Shown: positions 1-6,903 of the stretch, piece after piece
Layout of the letters: each line of letters begins with the position of its first letter
How positions within the stretch are numbered: the first letter of the stretch is position 1
Assembly (NCBI GenBank): GCA_018710795.1
Contig: DVJH01000009.1
Span: 1 to 7,769, forward strand
Direction of reading: 5' to 3'
Origin: Candidatus Galligastranaerophilus gallistercoris
Lineage (GTDB): Bacteria > Cyanobacteriota > Vampirovibrionia > Gastranaerophilales > Gastranaerophilaceae
DNA length: 7,769 bases
Made by a program: the position numbers and the translations under genes
The notes under the pieces: model-generated
Told to the model about the DNA's origin: nothing
What the model saw: only the letters and a program-made list of their open reading frames with translations
Databases searched by the model: none

Positions 1-2
1 CA

Positions 3-95
3 ATAGTTGAAAATAATCCCAAAAAAGGTACAAACAGAGCGGCATACGAATATGCAATCAAAATGTACGATATGGCAGGGCTTCAGCGTAAATGA
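3..95 (+). other. Short upstream reading frame (30 residues) ending at the PBP frame break
   Basis: This frame is open from the window edge to TGA at 93-95 and encodes a natural-looking, charged helical peptide (IVENNPKKGTNRAAYEYAIK...). It lies in a different frame from the PBP gene, offset by one base, and overlaps the start of PBP homology. It does not contain the expected SxxK region of a PBP. It may be the 3' end of another gene joined here by deletion or assembly error, or the pre-frameshift part of a divergent PBP. I do not recognise a family. Confidence 0.35.
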
Positions 96-1101
96 CATAG
101 TTGATGATAAGCCCGTTAATTTTAATCAGTGGGCGCCTAGGAACTACGGCGGCAAATTCAGGGGTAAAATCCCCTTGTGGAAAGCTCTTGCGGTTTCTTC
201 AAACGTGATTGCCGCTTCGCTGATAGACAGAGTCGGCGTCGGTTCCGTTATTTCCGTTGCAAGAGACCTCGGCATAACGACACCCTTGCAAAACGACCTT
301 ACCATATCTCTGGGGTCAAACGGAGTAAAGCTTTATGATATGGTTGTTGCATACGGAGCTTTTGCAAACGGCGGATTCAGAGTCCGCCCTTATGCGGTTG
401 AGAGTGTTGAAAATTCAAGAGGTGTCGTAATTTACGAAGCAATGCCCACAAAAGTCATAAAAGTTATCAGCTATGATACGGCAGCGGGCATGACCTATAT
501 GCTGAAGAAAGTTGTTGAAGTAGGAACCGGAAGAGGCGCTGCCGTCGGAAGAGAAATTGCCGGCAAAACAGGTACAACGGATGATTACCGTGATGCCTGG
601 TTTATGGGATACAGTCCCGATGTGGTTGCGGGGGTGTGGCTCGGTAATGACGATAATTCAAGATTGCCCGGCATAACGGGCGGAGGCTTGCCCGCAAGAA
701 TTTGGGGCAATTTTATGAAAACGGCATTAAGTGATTATCCGGAATCCGTTTTTGATTATCCCGATTTTACCAATAAACCGCAATCAATTAACAGTGAAGT
801 AATTTATGTTGAAGATGAAAATTCGACTTCCGGTGATAATAATTCGATTATAATAGATGAAGATGTTGCAGACGGTTTTTCGGATAATGAAAATTCGTTT
901 GACGATACGTTTATGGAAAATAAGAATGAAAGAAGCGGTAAAAAACAAAATGCCGAACCGGTTAGGGCACCGATGCCCATTATTATCGATAAGCAAAATA
1001 ACGAAGCACCAAAAAGCAGATTAAAAGTTAAACCGATGCTGCCTTTTGATTCTTCGACAAAGCCCTCTCAAACGGGCAATGCACCGCTTCCCGGTATGTA
1101 A
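79..1101 (+). CDS. Class A penicillin-binding protein, C-terminal transpeptidase part (5'-incomplete, frame broken near the window edge)
   Basis: This is the C-terminal part of a bifunctional peptidoglycan synthase of the PBP1A type, an inner-membrane enzyme that cross-links stem peptides on the outer side of the membrane. Recognisable PBP homology starts at about base 79 (GFSVNDIVDDKPV) and runs through W-x-P-x-NY. The second active-site motif SSN is at 196-204 and the third, KTGTT, at 565-579. It is followed by DAWFMGYSPDVVAGVWLG, typical of the end of the transpeptidase fold. The last ~100 residues are a low-complexity Asp/Glu/Asn-rich stretch and then a Lys/Pro-rich tail ending in LPGM. 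The SxxK motif with the catalytic serine should lie roughly 16 residues before GFSVND, but is not found in any frame here. The frame is closed by TAG at 4-6, so the gene does not simply continue upstream in this frame. The family assignment is secure; whether the gene is intact is not. pyk follows 18 bases downstream. Confidence 0.85.
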   Translation, partial: GFSVNDIVDDKPVNFNQWAPRNYGGKFRGKIPLWKALAVSSNVIAASLIDRVGVGSVISVARDLGITTPLQNDLTISLGSNGVKLYDMVVAYGAFANGGFRVRPYAVESVENSRGVVIYEAMPTKVIKVISYDTAAGMTYMLKKVVEVGTGRGAAVGREIAGKTGTTDDYRDAWFMGYSPDVVAGVWLGNDDNSRLPGITGGGLPARIWGNFMKTALSDYPESVFDYPDFTNKPQSINSEVIYVEDENSTSGDNNSIIIDEDVADGFSDNENSFDDTFMENKNERSGKKQNAEPVRAPMPIIIDKQNNEAPKSRLKVKPMLPFDSSTKPSQTGNAPLPGM

Positions 1102-1102
1102 T

Positions 1103-1108
1103 AAGGAG
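1103..1108 (+). promoter_or_regulatory. Shine-Dalgarno site of pyk
   Basis: AAGGAG lies 11 bases before the pyk ATG at 1120 and just after the PBP stop codon. It supports this start and translation of pyk from a shared message. Confidence 0.8.
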
Positions 1109-1119
1109 CAATAACAACA

Positions 1120-2550
1120 ATGAAATTTACAAAAAGAGCAAAAATAGTGGTAACACTGGGACCTGCAACCGATAATGAAGATGCGGTAAAAGAGCTTATT
1201 AAAGCGGGCGCCAACGTATTTCGTTTTAACACATCCCACGGGGATGCGGATTACCATAAGGCAAAAATCAGACTGGTTAAAAAAGTGGCGGAAGAGATGA
1301 AAATGTTTGTTGCCACGCTGGTTGACCTTCAGGGTCCGAAAATAAGAATAGGCAAACTTGAAAAAGAAATCCCTCTTACAAAAGGGCAGGAGCTTATTTT
1401 AAAACATTTTGACGACGAGGTTGAAGAAGGCGTTATACCCGTCGATTATGAAGGAATTGCAAATGATGTTCAAAAAGATGCAATCATTCTTGTCGATGAC
1501 GGAAAAATCCAGTTAAAAGTAAAAGATATTAAAGATAATAAAGTTTATGCGCAAGTTGTTGTGCCGAACGTTTTAAAAGCAAGAAAAGGGATTAATATAC
1601 CGGGGTCTACAGCAAGTCTTTCTGCGGTAACCGAAAGAGATGTTGATTTTATAAAACTTGCGGTAAAAGAAGATGTTGATTTTGTTGCGTTATCTTTCGT
1701 AAGAGAAAAAGATGACGTACTTTTGGCTAAAAAATATATTCAGGATTTCGGCGGCGATATCCCCGTAGTTGCGAAAATGGAAAAACCGCAATCCATGGCA
1801 AATTTAAGCGATATCGTTTCCGTATCCGATGCGGTAATGGTTGCAAGAGGAGATTTGGGTATTGAATTATCTCCCGTTGAAGTTCCCATTTGCCAGAAAA
1901 AAATCATCCAGGAATGCAATAAACATAAAAAACCCGTTATTGTTGCAACACAAATGCTTGAATCAATGATAGAAAACCCGATTCCGACCCGTGCCGAATC
2001 ATCTGACGTTGCAAACGCAATTTTGGACGGTGCCGATGCCGTTATGTTATCGGCTGAAACTTCAGTCGGGCAGTATGCAGTTGAAGCCGTTAAAATGATG
2101 AGCGAAATCATAAGAGCGGCAGAAGCAAGCGGATTTTATAAATATGACAATGAAACCGAAATGCTTCCCGAGGTTGCGACAATGACAAGACAGGCAATCG
2201 TAACGGGGGCGGACAAGATGATAAAATGCGTTAACGCTAAAGCATTGTTATCATTTTCGCATTCGGGCAAATCAACAAAAATCATGTCAAAATTAAAACC
2301 CAAAGTTCCCATTATTCTTATTTGCGATATGAAACAAACCGCAAGAAGAATGGCATTAAGCTGGGGAGTTTTTCCTTATTACAAAAATTGGGATGAGACC
2401 ATTACGGGTGAATTATTATTAAGTTTTGACGAATTTTTAATAAACGAAATCGGTTTGAAACCCGATGATTATGTAATTATTATAGGCTCACAGCCCAATT
2501 TAATTACAAGCAGAACAAACTTTGTCAGAGTTCACAGAATCGGAGCATAA
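1120..2550 (+). CDS. pyk: Pyruvate kinase
   Basis: This cytoplasmic enzyme of lower glycolysis transfers phosphate from phosphoenolpyruvate to ADP, giving pyruvate and ATP. At 476 residues it has the usual length of bacterial enzymes without the extra C-terminal PEP-utiliser domain. The N-terminal TLGPA (12-16) and RFNTSHG (35-41) carry the substrate and ion-binding Arg, Asn and Ser. VDLQGPKIRI follows at 68-77, then the B domain to about residue 160. The signature VVAKMEKPQSM (216-226) holds the transition-state Lys219 and metal ligand Glu221. ARGDLG supplies metal ligand Asp245, and ATQMLESM (276-283) the active-site Thr. The C-terminal domain (about 350-476) is the effector region in this family. 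At the K+-site positions it has Leu, Gln, Lys and Ile, the pattern of K+-independent enzymes. Small oddities are FNTSHG for the more usual LNFSHG and KMEK for KIEN. The start is supported by AAGGAG at 1103-1108, and metY begins 11 bases after the stop. Confidence 0.97.
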   Translation: MKFTKRAKIVVTLGPATDNEDAVKELIKAGANVFRFNTSHGDADYHKAKIRLVKKVAEEMKMFVATLVDLQGPKIRIGKLEKEIPLTKGQELILKHFDDEVEEGVIPVDYEGIANDVQKDAIILVDDGKIQLKVKDIKDNKVYAQVVVPNVLKARKGINIPGSTASLSAVTERDVDFIKLAVKEDVDFVALSFVREKDDVLLAKKYIQDFGGDIPVVAKMEKPQSMANLSDIVSVSDAVMVARGDLGIELSPVEVPICQKKIIQECNKHKKPVIVATQMLESMIENPIPTRAESSDVANAILDGADAVMLSAETSVGQYAVEAVKMMSEIIRAAEASGFYKYDNETEMLPEVATMTRQAIVTGADKMIKCVNAKALLSFSHSGKSTKIMSKLKPKVPIILICDMKQTARRMALSWGVFPYYKNWDETITGELLLSFDEFLINEIGLKPDDYVIIIGSQPNLITSRTNFVRVHRIGA

Positions 2551-2554
2551 AGGA
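2551..2554 (+). promoter_or_regulatory. Shine-Dalgarno site of the metY-like gene
   Basis: AGGA, directly after the pyk stop (context TAAAGGA), is 7 bases before ATG 2562. The tight junction supports co-transcription with pyk. Confidence 0.7.
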
Positions 2555-2561
2555 AAAACAG

Positions 2562-3830
2562 ATGAAAATTGAAACCAAATGTCTACATTCAGGCTACAAA
2601 CCCGAAAATGCCGGGCCCAGGGTAATGCCCATTTATCAGAGCACAACATACCGTTTCAATTCAACGGATGAAGTCGGGGCAGTGTTTGATGACCCTACAA
2701 AAGCGCACATTTACACAAGATTTACCAACCCTACGGTTGACGTTGTCGAAAAAAAGATAGCGGATCTTGAAGGCGGGGTTGCCGCTATGTGCACATCATC
2801 CGGACAAATGGCTTCAATGATGTCGATTTTAAATTTATGCCACTCGGGCGACAGCTTTATTTCGACTTCAACAATATACGGCGGCACGGTTAATTTGTTT
2901 GCCGTTACCTTAAAAAAACTCGGAGTTGAATGTATTTTTGTCGACCCCGATGCCGACGAAGAAGAAATCCAGGCCAGAATAAAACCCAATACAAAAGCGG
3001 TTTTTGCGGAAACCTTATCTAATCCTGCGGTTGTGGTTTTAGATATTGAAAAGTTTGTAAAAATTGCTCATAAAAATAAAATTCCTCTTATTTTGGATAA
3101 TACTTTCCCTACCCCCATATTATGCAGGCCTTTTGAATGGGGGGCGGATGTCGTTATTCATTCAACATCAAAATATATGGACGGACATGCGCTTCAAGTC
3201 GGAGGGGTTATAGTTGATTCGGGAAAATTTGATTTTACAAACGGCAAATATCCTGAATTTACGGAACCGGATGAATCGTATCACGGCACAATTTATACAA
3301 GAGATTATCCCTTTGCGCCGTATATAATAAAAGCAAGAATGCAGTTAATGAGAGATTTTGGCGCTTATCCTTCGGGGCATTCGGGATTTTTATTAAATCT
3401 CGGGCTTGAAACGTTGGCTGTCAGAATGGAGAGATACTGTAAAAACGCTAAAATAATGGCTGAATATTTTGTTTCGACCGGCATGTTTGAAGAGGTTAAG
3501 TACCCCGGACTAAAGGGCGATAAATACTATGATTTGGCTCAAAAATATTTACCCGACGGTCAATCGGGCGTTATATCCCTTACGATTAAGGGCGGAAAAC
3601 AGGCGGCCGTTAAATTTATGGACGGGCTTGATATGGCGTCCAATGAAGTCCATGTGGCGGATATAAGAACATGCGTATTACACCCGGCAAGTGCAACCCA
3701 CAGGCAATTAACGGATGAACAGCTTGTTGCATGCGGAATTAATCCGGGGCTTATAAGATTTTCCGTCGGTCTGGAAAATGTTGATGATATAATTGCCGAT
3801 GTTGAAAACAGTCTGAAAAAAATGAAATAG
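2562..3830 (+). CDS. metY: O-acetylhomoserine sulfhydrylase-like PLP enzyme (Cys/Met metabolism family)
   Basis: A 422-residue cytoplasmic PLP enzyme of the cystathionine gamma-synthase/gamma-lyase fold. Its likely reaction is O-acetylhomoserine plus sulfide to homocysteine and acetate, the direct sulfhydrylation route to methionine. Visible PLP-site residues are Tyr51 and Arg53 in YTRFTNPT (phosphate contacts from the neighbouring subunit), the SSGQMA loop (79-84), and Tyr106 (ring stacking). Asp179 in LDNTF contacts the pyridine nitrogen and Lys204 in STSKY is the Schiff-base lysine. Arg399 in LIRFSVGLE should bind the substrate carboxylate. Length and the TFPTPILCRP stretch fit MetY better than the shorter MetB/MetC enzymes. 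The residue two after Tyr106 is Gly, where methionine gamma-lyases have a characteristic Cys, which argues against a lyase. Substrate choice in this superfamily is hard to read from sequence, so the fold is certain and the exact reaction probable. It is the last gene of the run and ends at the terminator at 3852. Confidence 0.85.
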   Translation: MKIETKCLHSGYKPENAGPRVMPIYQSTTYRFNSTDEVGAVFDDPTKAHIYTRFTNPTVDVVEKKIADLEGGVAAMCTSSGQMASMMSILNLCHSGDSFISTSTIYGGTVNLFAVTLKKLGVECIFVDPDADEEEIQARIKPNTKAVFAETLSNPAVVVLDIEKFVKIAHKNKIPLILDNTFPTPILCRPFEWGADVVIHSTSKYMDGHALQVGGVIVDSGKFDFTNGKYPEFTEPDESYHGTIYTRDYPFAPYIIKARMQLMRDFGAYPSGHSGFLLNLGLETLAVRMERYCKNAKIMAEYFVSTGMFEEVKYPGLKGDKYYDLAQKYLPDGQSGVISLTIKGGKQAAVKFMDGLDMASNEVHVADIRTCVLHPASATHRQLTDEQLVACGINPGLIRFSVGLENVDDIIADVENSLKKMK

Positions 3831-3851
3831 TTCTGATGATTAAATAAAATC

Positions 3852-3884
3852 AAAGCCCTTATTTTATTAAGGGCTTTTTATTTT
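3852..3884. terminator. Intrinsic terminator, probably bidirectional, between convergent genes
   Basis: A perfect 10-bp stem (AAAGCCCTTA, 3852-3861, with TAAGGGCTTT, 3868-3877) closes a six-base TTTTAT loop and is followed on the + strand by a T-rich tail to 3884. On the - strand the stem is followed by GATTTTATTT, so it can also serve the convergent gene ending at 3910. It lies 21 bases past the metY stop. Confidence 0.9.
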
Positions 3885-3909
3885 GCCATAAAATTTTAAA
3901 TAAAGTTTT

Positions 3910-6489
3910 TTATTGTTTTTTAATAACGTCTTTTAAAAAACCGTTAAGCGCTTCAGAGTTTTTTATGTTAAATAATCGGCTTCCTTTGTTTCCTGAATAT
4001 GCGGTTATTAAAATGAATGTTCCAAGATTGAATATACGCTGCAATAAACTTCTTTTAAGATGAATTTCTCTGATTTTACCGTTCATTATCGTTCTTTCAA
4101 AATGATATATAAAATCAAACATAATTTCGGTTTTATTGTTATAGATCGTATAATACGTTCTTTTGTGGACAATAATACCGCTTGCAACCGTTATGATAAG
4201 GGCGGGTATGAAAAACAACAGCATCATAGTGAGGCTTAAAATTGACATAAGTATGACATATACAATCATGGACGGAATTATGCTTTCAAATAAAACGTAC
4301 ATGAAATCATATGTCGGTTGAAATTCGGCTAATGGACTTTCGTCTTTTAAATCCGAGTTTACCGTTGAATATTCGGTTTTATATTTTAATGTTTCATACA
4401 GTTTTTCGGGGTTTTCAATATGCATTAATTTTAGCCCGTTTAAGCTGTTAGCCGATGTTACGAGTTGAATGTTTCCGAGGTTGAACATTTTTTGAACAAT
4501 ATTTTTTGTATAAGTTACTTCTCTTATATCTTTAATTTCAATCGTTTTATATTCGTTGTTGATAAACCCTTGCGAATAGCAGATTTTATCTTCATATAAA
4601 TCATATTTTGTTTTTTTCAGGTTTAATAAATCCGCCAATCCGACAACAATTGATAATACAAAGGGTATAATTGTCATAAATAAAAGCAATACGATTGCTG
4701 CCAAAATAAAACTGTCTGCTTTTTCTATAATTGTCAGGAAAATATATAAACCGAGGAAGAAAGATCCCCCGCATGTTTGCATAAAACCGTTTAACCATAT
4801 ATTGGCGAAGTTTGTGTTCGGATTAAGGGTTTTTAGCTTTTCACCGTTTGAGGTTTTTATTTGCGGTTTATTTATTATGTTTTTATTTACGGTTTTTAAT
4901 TTGGATGTTATTTGTGTTTTAAATTCGGTATTTTCTCTTGTATCTTCTTTTATTGTTTTTATTTCATTATTTCTTGATTCCGTTATGATATTTTTTATTT
5001 TTTCGTAAACTTCTTTCGGGTTTTTAATGTCCGCAAATCTGATACCGCTTGAATCGCTTTCAATTTCTTCATTTGAACCTGATGTTAAAAGGCGGATTGT
5101 TCCCAAAGACTGCATTCTTTGAAGGAAGTTTTCGGACAAGGAAACTTCTCTTATATCTTTATAATAAATTGTACATTTTTTGTTTTCTATAAAACCTTCT
5201 TTGAATTCAATTCTGTCGTTATAAAAATCGTATTTTGTTTGCTTGTAGTTCATATATACTGTAAACAGTGCAATGCAGGTCATTAACATTGAAGCAATTG
5301 CGCCAAACAATATAATGTTTACAAAATTTGAACCCTTTGCTCCGGTTGCGACCGCAATTATAAGGACAATCAACATAAACATTGCAAATAATATTAATGC
5401 GGGAATTCCTTGCAAAAGGCATGAAAATGTGGGTTTTACACTGTATATCACACGGTCTTTTAAAATATCTCTTTTTTCTTTTGTTAAATTATAATATATC
5501 AGGTTGCTTAAAGTGCCGTAGACTTCCCTGAAATTTGGAATGCAAAAAAACGTTATTCCGTTTGTAAAGTTTATTGCACGTCTTTGGCGTCCGTTTTTGG
5601 TTTCAACTTCAACTATTCCCGATGTTGCAGGGGTTGCAACCTGAACGGTTCCGAGTTTAAAAAATCTTTGAATTAATCCTTCAAACGTTCTTATTTCTCT
5701 TATGTTTTTTATAAAAATGGTTGCGTATGTATAGTTAAAAAAGCCTTCTTTTGATTCGACCCTGTCTGCGCTTATAAAATATTTTTTTGCTTTGATTTCA
5801 AATTTATAGAGCAATGTTGATACAATCATAACAAAGATTGCGGTTATTAAAGTTATGATTATATAGTCGCCCCTGGTTGCCATTTGGTATAAGTTATTCA
5901 TTTTATAGTATCGCCAGATAACGGATATAACCGCGCCCAAAGCGCATCCGATAAATAAGCTGCAGAAAGCGGAAAATATGCTGAAATATGGTGAAGAGGC
6001 ATCCGGTACAAAGGAAATTTTCTTTTTTTCTTTGTTATCAAAACAGTTTCCCACCATTTTATTGATTTCAATATATACTTTTGATGATTTTTTAATGTCA
6101 TAGAGTTTTATGCCGCCTGTTAAGGATGAACCCGAAGTATAAATTCTTAAAGTGCCGAGCCCTAAAATTCTTTGTATAAAATTTTGTTTCAGATAAACTT
6201 CTTTAATATCTTCTATATTAACGGATGATTTTATACAGTTTATAAAGCCTTCGCTGAATGTGATTGAATCATCGGTAATTGTGTATTTTGTGGCATTGCA
6301 GTTCATATAAATGACAATATAATAAGCGATTGCTATTATAAACATCGCTATGCTTATTAATCTAAGCTCGGTAAACAGCAGTATAATTCCAGCCAAAATA
6401 ACCGCAAAAATTGCCTGTTGATCTTGTGATATCGGACAGGTAAGCGGATTAAACACGGGTTTTAGAATCATTTTCGGAATATCGTGCAT
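3910..6489 (-). CDS. Membrane protein with five tandem membrane/bacterial PH (bPH_2, DUF304) modules
   Basis: An 859-residue integral membrane protein. Five modules each have a hydrophobic stretch and then a bPH_2 domain. Hydrophobic parts are about 26-62, 168-229, 356-413, 572-623 and 732-772; PH domains are about 66-146, 233-333, 417-502, 625-703 and 776-858. Each PH domain repeats the core IREV...QR..xLGT, for example IKEV/IQRILGLGT in module 1 and IREI/LLQRIFNLGT in module 5. A charged Lys/Asn/Thr-rich linker (about 503-560) separates modules 3 and 4. The family includes YdbS/YdbT of Bacillus, which have fewer modules and no well-defined biochemical role. The start at 6489 (MHDIPKM) is chosen for GGAGA at 6497-6501 on this strand with a 7-base spacer. 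The frame stays open to 6753, but that stretch has no such site and runs into the tRNA-derived repeats. A TATAAT at 6531-6526 could be its -10 box. It is convergent with metY. Confidence 0.85.
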   Translation of the reverse strand: MHDIPKMILKPVFNPLTCPISQDQQAIFAVILAGIILLFTELRLISIAMFIIAIAYYIVIYMNCNATKYTITDDSITFSEGFINCIKSSVNIEDIKEVYLKQNFIQRILGLGTLRIYTSGSSLTGGIKLYDIKKSSKVYIEINKMVGNCFDNKEKKKISFVPDASSPYFSIFSAFCSLFIGCALGAVISVIWRYYKMNNLYQMATRGDYIIITLITAIFVMIVSTLLYKFEIKAKKYFISADRVESKEGFFNYTYATIFIKNIREIRTFEGLIQRFFKLGTVQVATPATSGIVEVETKNGRQRRAINFTNGITFFCIPNFREVYGTLSNLIYYNLTKEKRDILKDRVIYSVKPTFSCLLQGIPALILFAMFMLIVLIIAVATGAKGSNFVNIILFGAIASMLMTCIALFTVYMNYKQTKYDFYNDRIEFKEGFIENKKCTIYYKDIREVSLSENFLQRMQSLGTIRLLTSGSNEEIESDSSGIRFADIKNPKEVYEKIKNIITESRNNEIKTIKEDTRENTEFKTQITSKLKTVNKNIINKPQIKTSNGEKLKTLNPNTNFANIWLNGFMQTCGGSFFLGLYIFLTIIEKADSFILAAIVLLLFMTIIPFVLSIVVGLADLLNLKKTKYDLYEDKICYSQGFINNEYKTIEIKDIREVTYTKNIVQKMFNLGNIQLVTSANSLNGLKLMHIENPEKLYETLKYKTEYSTVNSDLKDESPLAEFQPTYDFMYVLFESIIPSMIVYVILMSILSLTMMLLFFIPALIITVASGIIVHKRTYYTIYNNKTEIMFDFIYHFERTIMNGKIREIHLKRSLLQRIFNLGTFILITAYSGNKGSRLFNIKNSEALNGFLKDVIKKQ

Positions 6490-6496
6490 AATTTTT

Positions 6497-6501
6497 TCTC
6501 C
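6497..6501 (-). promoter_or_regulatory. Shine-Dalgarno site deciding the start of the five-module membrane protein
   Basis: GGAGA on the - strand, 7 bases before the ATG at 6489. The upstream in-frame ATG codons at 6552 and 6753 have no comparable site, so the 859-residue form is preferred over the 947-residue one. Confidence 0.75.
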
Positions 6502-6525
6502 ATATCGGCTTATTTTTTCGATTTT

Positions 6526-6531
6526 ATTATA
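6526..6531 (-). promoter_or_regulatory. Possible -10 box for the membrane protein gene
   Basis: A perfect TATAAT on the - strand about 36 bases before the start codon would give a leader of about 30 bases containing the Shine-Dalgarno site. No good -35 box is seen at the expected spacing, and AT-rich sequence yields such matches by chance. Confidence 0.3.
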
Positions 6532-6686
6532 TTTTTCACGTTTCAACCTCATATAAAAAGCCCAAGCAAAGGGATTTAAAAATATCTTGATTGAAAATAA
6601 GCTTGTGTTATTATTATTTTTGCGGGGGGCGATACGTTTTTCCGTATTTTGAAAATTGAATAATATATTGTCGGGATGTGGCGCAC

Positions 6687-6711
6687 TTGACAAGCCATCC
6701 GAGCTTGTCAA
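6687..6711. repeat. Hairpin in the D-loop insertion of unit A
   Basis: Perfect 9-bp inverted repeat TTGACAAGC / GCTTGTCAA with loop CATCCGA, lying where the tRNA has its short D loop. The 3' arm can alternatively pair with the following GACAA (TTGTC-AAAA-GACAA), so two exclusive folds are possible. Confidence 0.8.
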
Positions 6712-6726
6712 AAGACAAATTGTAGC

Positions 6727-6739
6727 GCACCTGAGGTGC
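6727..6739. repeat. Small hairpin following the D arm in unit A
   Basis: GCACC-TGA-GGTGC is a perfect 5-bp inverted repeat. It overlaps the last bases of the D-arm match and lies at the place of the missing anticodon arm. Confidence 0.5.
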
Positions 6740-6796
6740 AGCTGCCAAACCACTGACCGATAAAGAAATGTCGGGATGTGGCACTCTGCCGACGAG

Positions 6797-6817
6797 AAAA
6801 TGACAAAATGTCATTTT
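6797..6817. repeat. Hairpin in the D-loop insertion of unit B
   Basis: Perfect 9-bp inverted repeat AAAATGACA / TGTCATTTT with a three-base AAA loop; a G-T pair (6796/6818) can extend it. It occupies the same place as the unrelated 9-bp hairpin of unit A. Confidence 0.8.
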
Positions 6818-6840
6818 TGAGGAGAGGCGGTAGCGCACAA

Positions 6841-6867
6841 GGCGAAACTTCGAGAAGAAGTTGAGCC
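6841..6867. repeat. Hairpin with tandem GA/GA internal loop in unit B
   Basis: GGC (6841-6843) pairs with GCC (6865-6867), and AACTTC (6846-6851) with GAAGTT (6857-6862) around loop GAGAA. Between the two stems GA faces GA, the arrangement that forms sheared tandem G-A pairs in RNA. This suggests selection or origin as an RNA structure, but it has no three-base bulge and so is not a standard kink-turn. Confidence 0.65.
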
Positions 6868-6903
6868 GTCAAGCGGACAAACCACGGACCGATAAAGAAA
6901 CGT

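Larger units (their letters stand above)
6490..6671. other. AT-rich intergenic leader between the membrane protein gene and the tRNA repeat array
   Basis: I see no gene here. The stretch holds the membrane-protein ribosome site and -10 candidate, a G run near 6623-6629, and a weak 5-bp hairpin (ATACG/CGTAT, 6632-6647). The last bases before the array are AT-rich with TAATAT and TATATT at 6661-6669. They lack the L block that precedes the tRNA and unit B, so the array starts cleanly at about 6670. Confidence 0.5.
6672..6771 (+). repeat. tRNA-Pro 5'-half repeat, unit A (100 bases)
   Basis: It begins with the exact tRNA-Pro acceptor and D-arm start CGGGATGTGGCGCA (6672-6685). A 36-base D-loop insertion follows, then the D-arm end GTAGCGCACC (6722-6731) matching the intact tRNA. 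After that, where the anticodon arm should be, the sequence is unrelated. The unit ends in a 26-base block (L, 6746-6771: CAAACCAC...GATAAAGAAATGT) that recurs with two mismatches at 6878-6903 before the real tRNA. The GCGC/GCGC D stem is preserved. There is no T arm or acceptor 3' strand in the unit, so it is not a tRNA gene by itself. Confidence 0.85.
6772..6903 (+). repeat. tRNA-Pro 5'-half repeat, unit B (132 bases)
   Basis: The second 5'-half copy starts with CGGGATGTGGC (6772-6782), then ACT instead of GCA, which weakens the D stem. A D-loop insertion of about 44 bases follows, then GGTAGCGCAC (6829-6838), a second hairpin region in place of the anticodon arm, and the L block (6878-6903), which abuts the intact tRNA directly. 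Compared with unit A the framework blocks are nearly identical while the hairpin-forming fillers are unrelated in sequence and differ in length. The L block also provides the immediate 5' leader of the functional tRNA. Confidence 0.85.

Noticed and set aside
1740..2111. Minus-strand frame of 123 residues within pyk
   Set aside because: It lies wholly antisense to the most conserved part of pyruvate kinase, which explains the open frame.
4802..5494. Plus-strand open frames of 68 and 73 residues inside the membrane protein gene
   Set aside because: They are antisense shadows of hydrophobic, AT-rich codons with no ribosome site and no recognisable domain.
6490..6753. N-terminal extension of the membrane protein to an ATG at 6753 (947 residues)
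   Set aside because: The extension has no Shine-Dalgarno site, runs through the tRNA-derived unit A and has atypical composition. ATG 6489 has GGAGA at proper spacing.
6672..6903. Units A and B as additional tRNA genes
   Set aside because: They have only the acceptor 5' strand and D arm. No anticodon arm, T arm or matching acceptor 3' strand follows within tRNA length.
6672..6903. CRISPR array
   Set aside because: There are only two units of different length, with repeated blocks that are parts of a tRNA and fillers that are hairpins. No cas genes are present.
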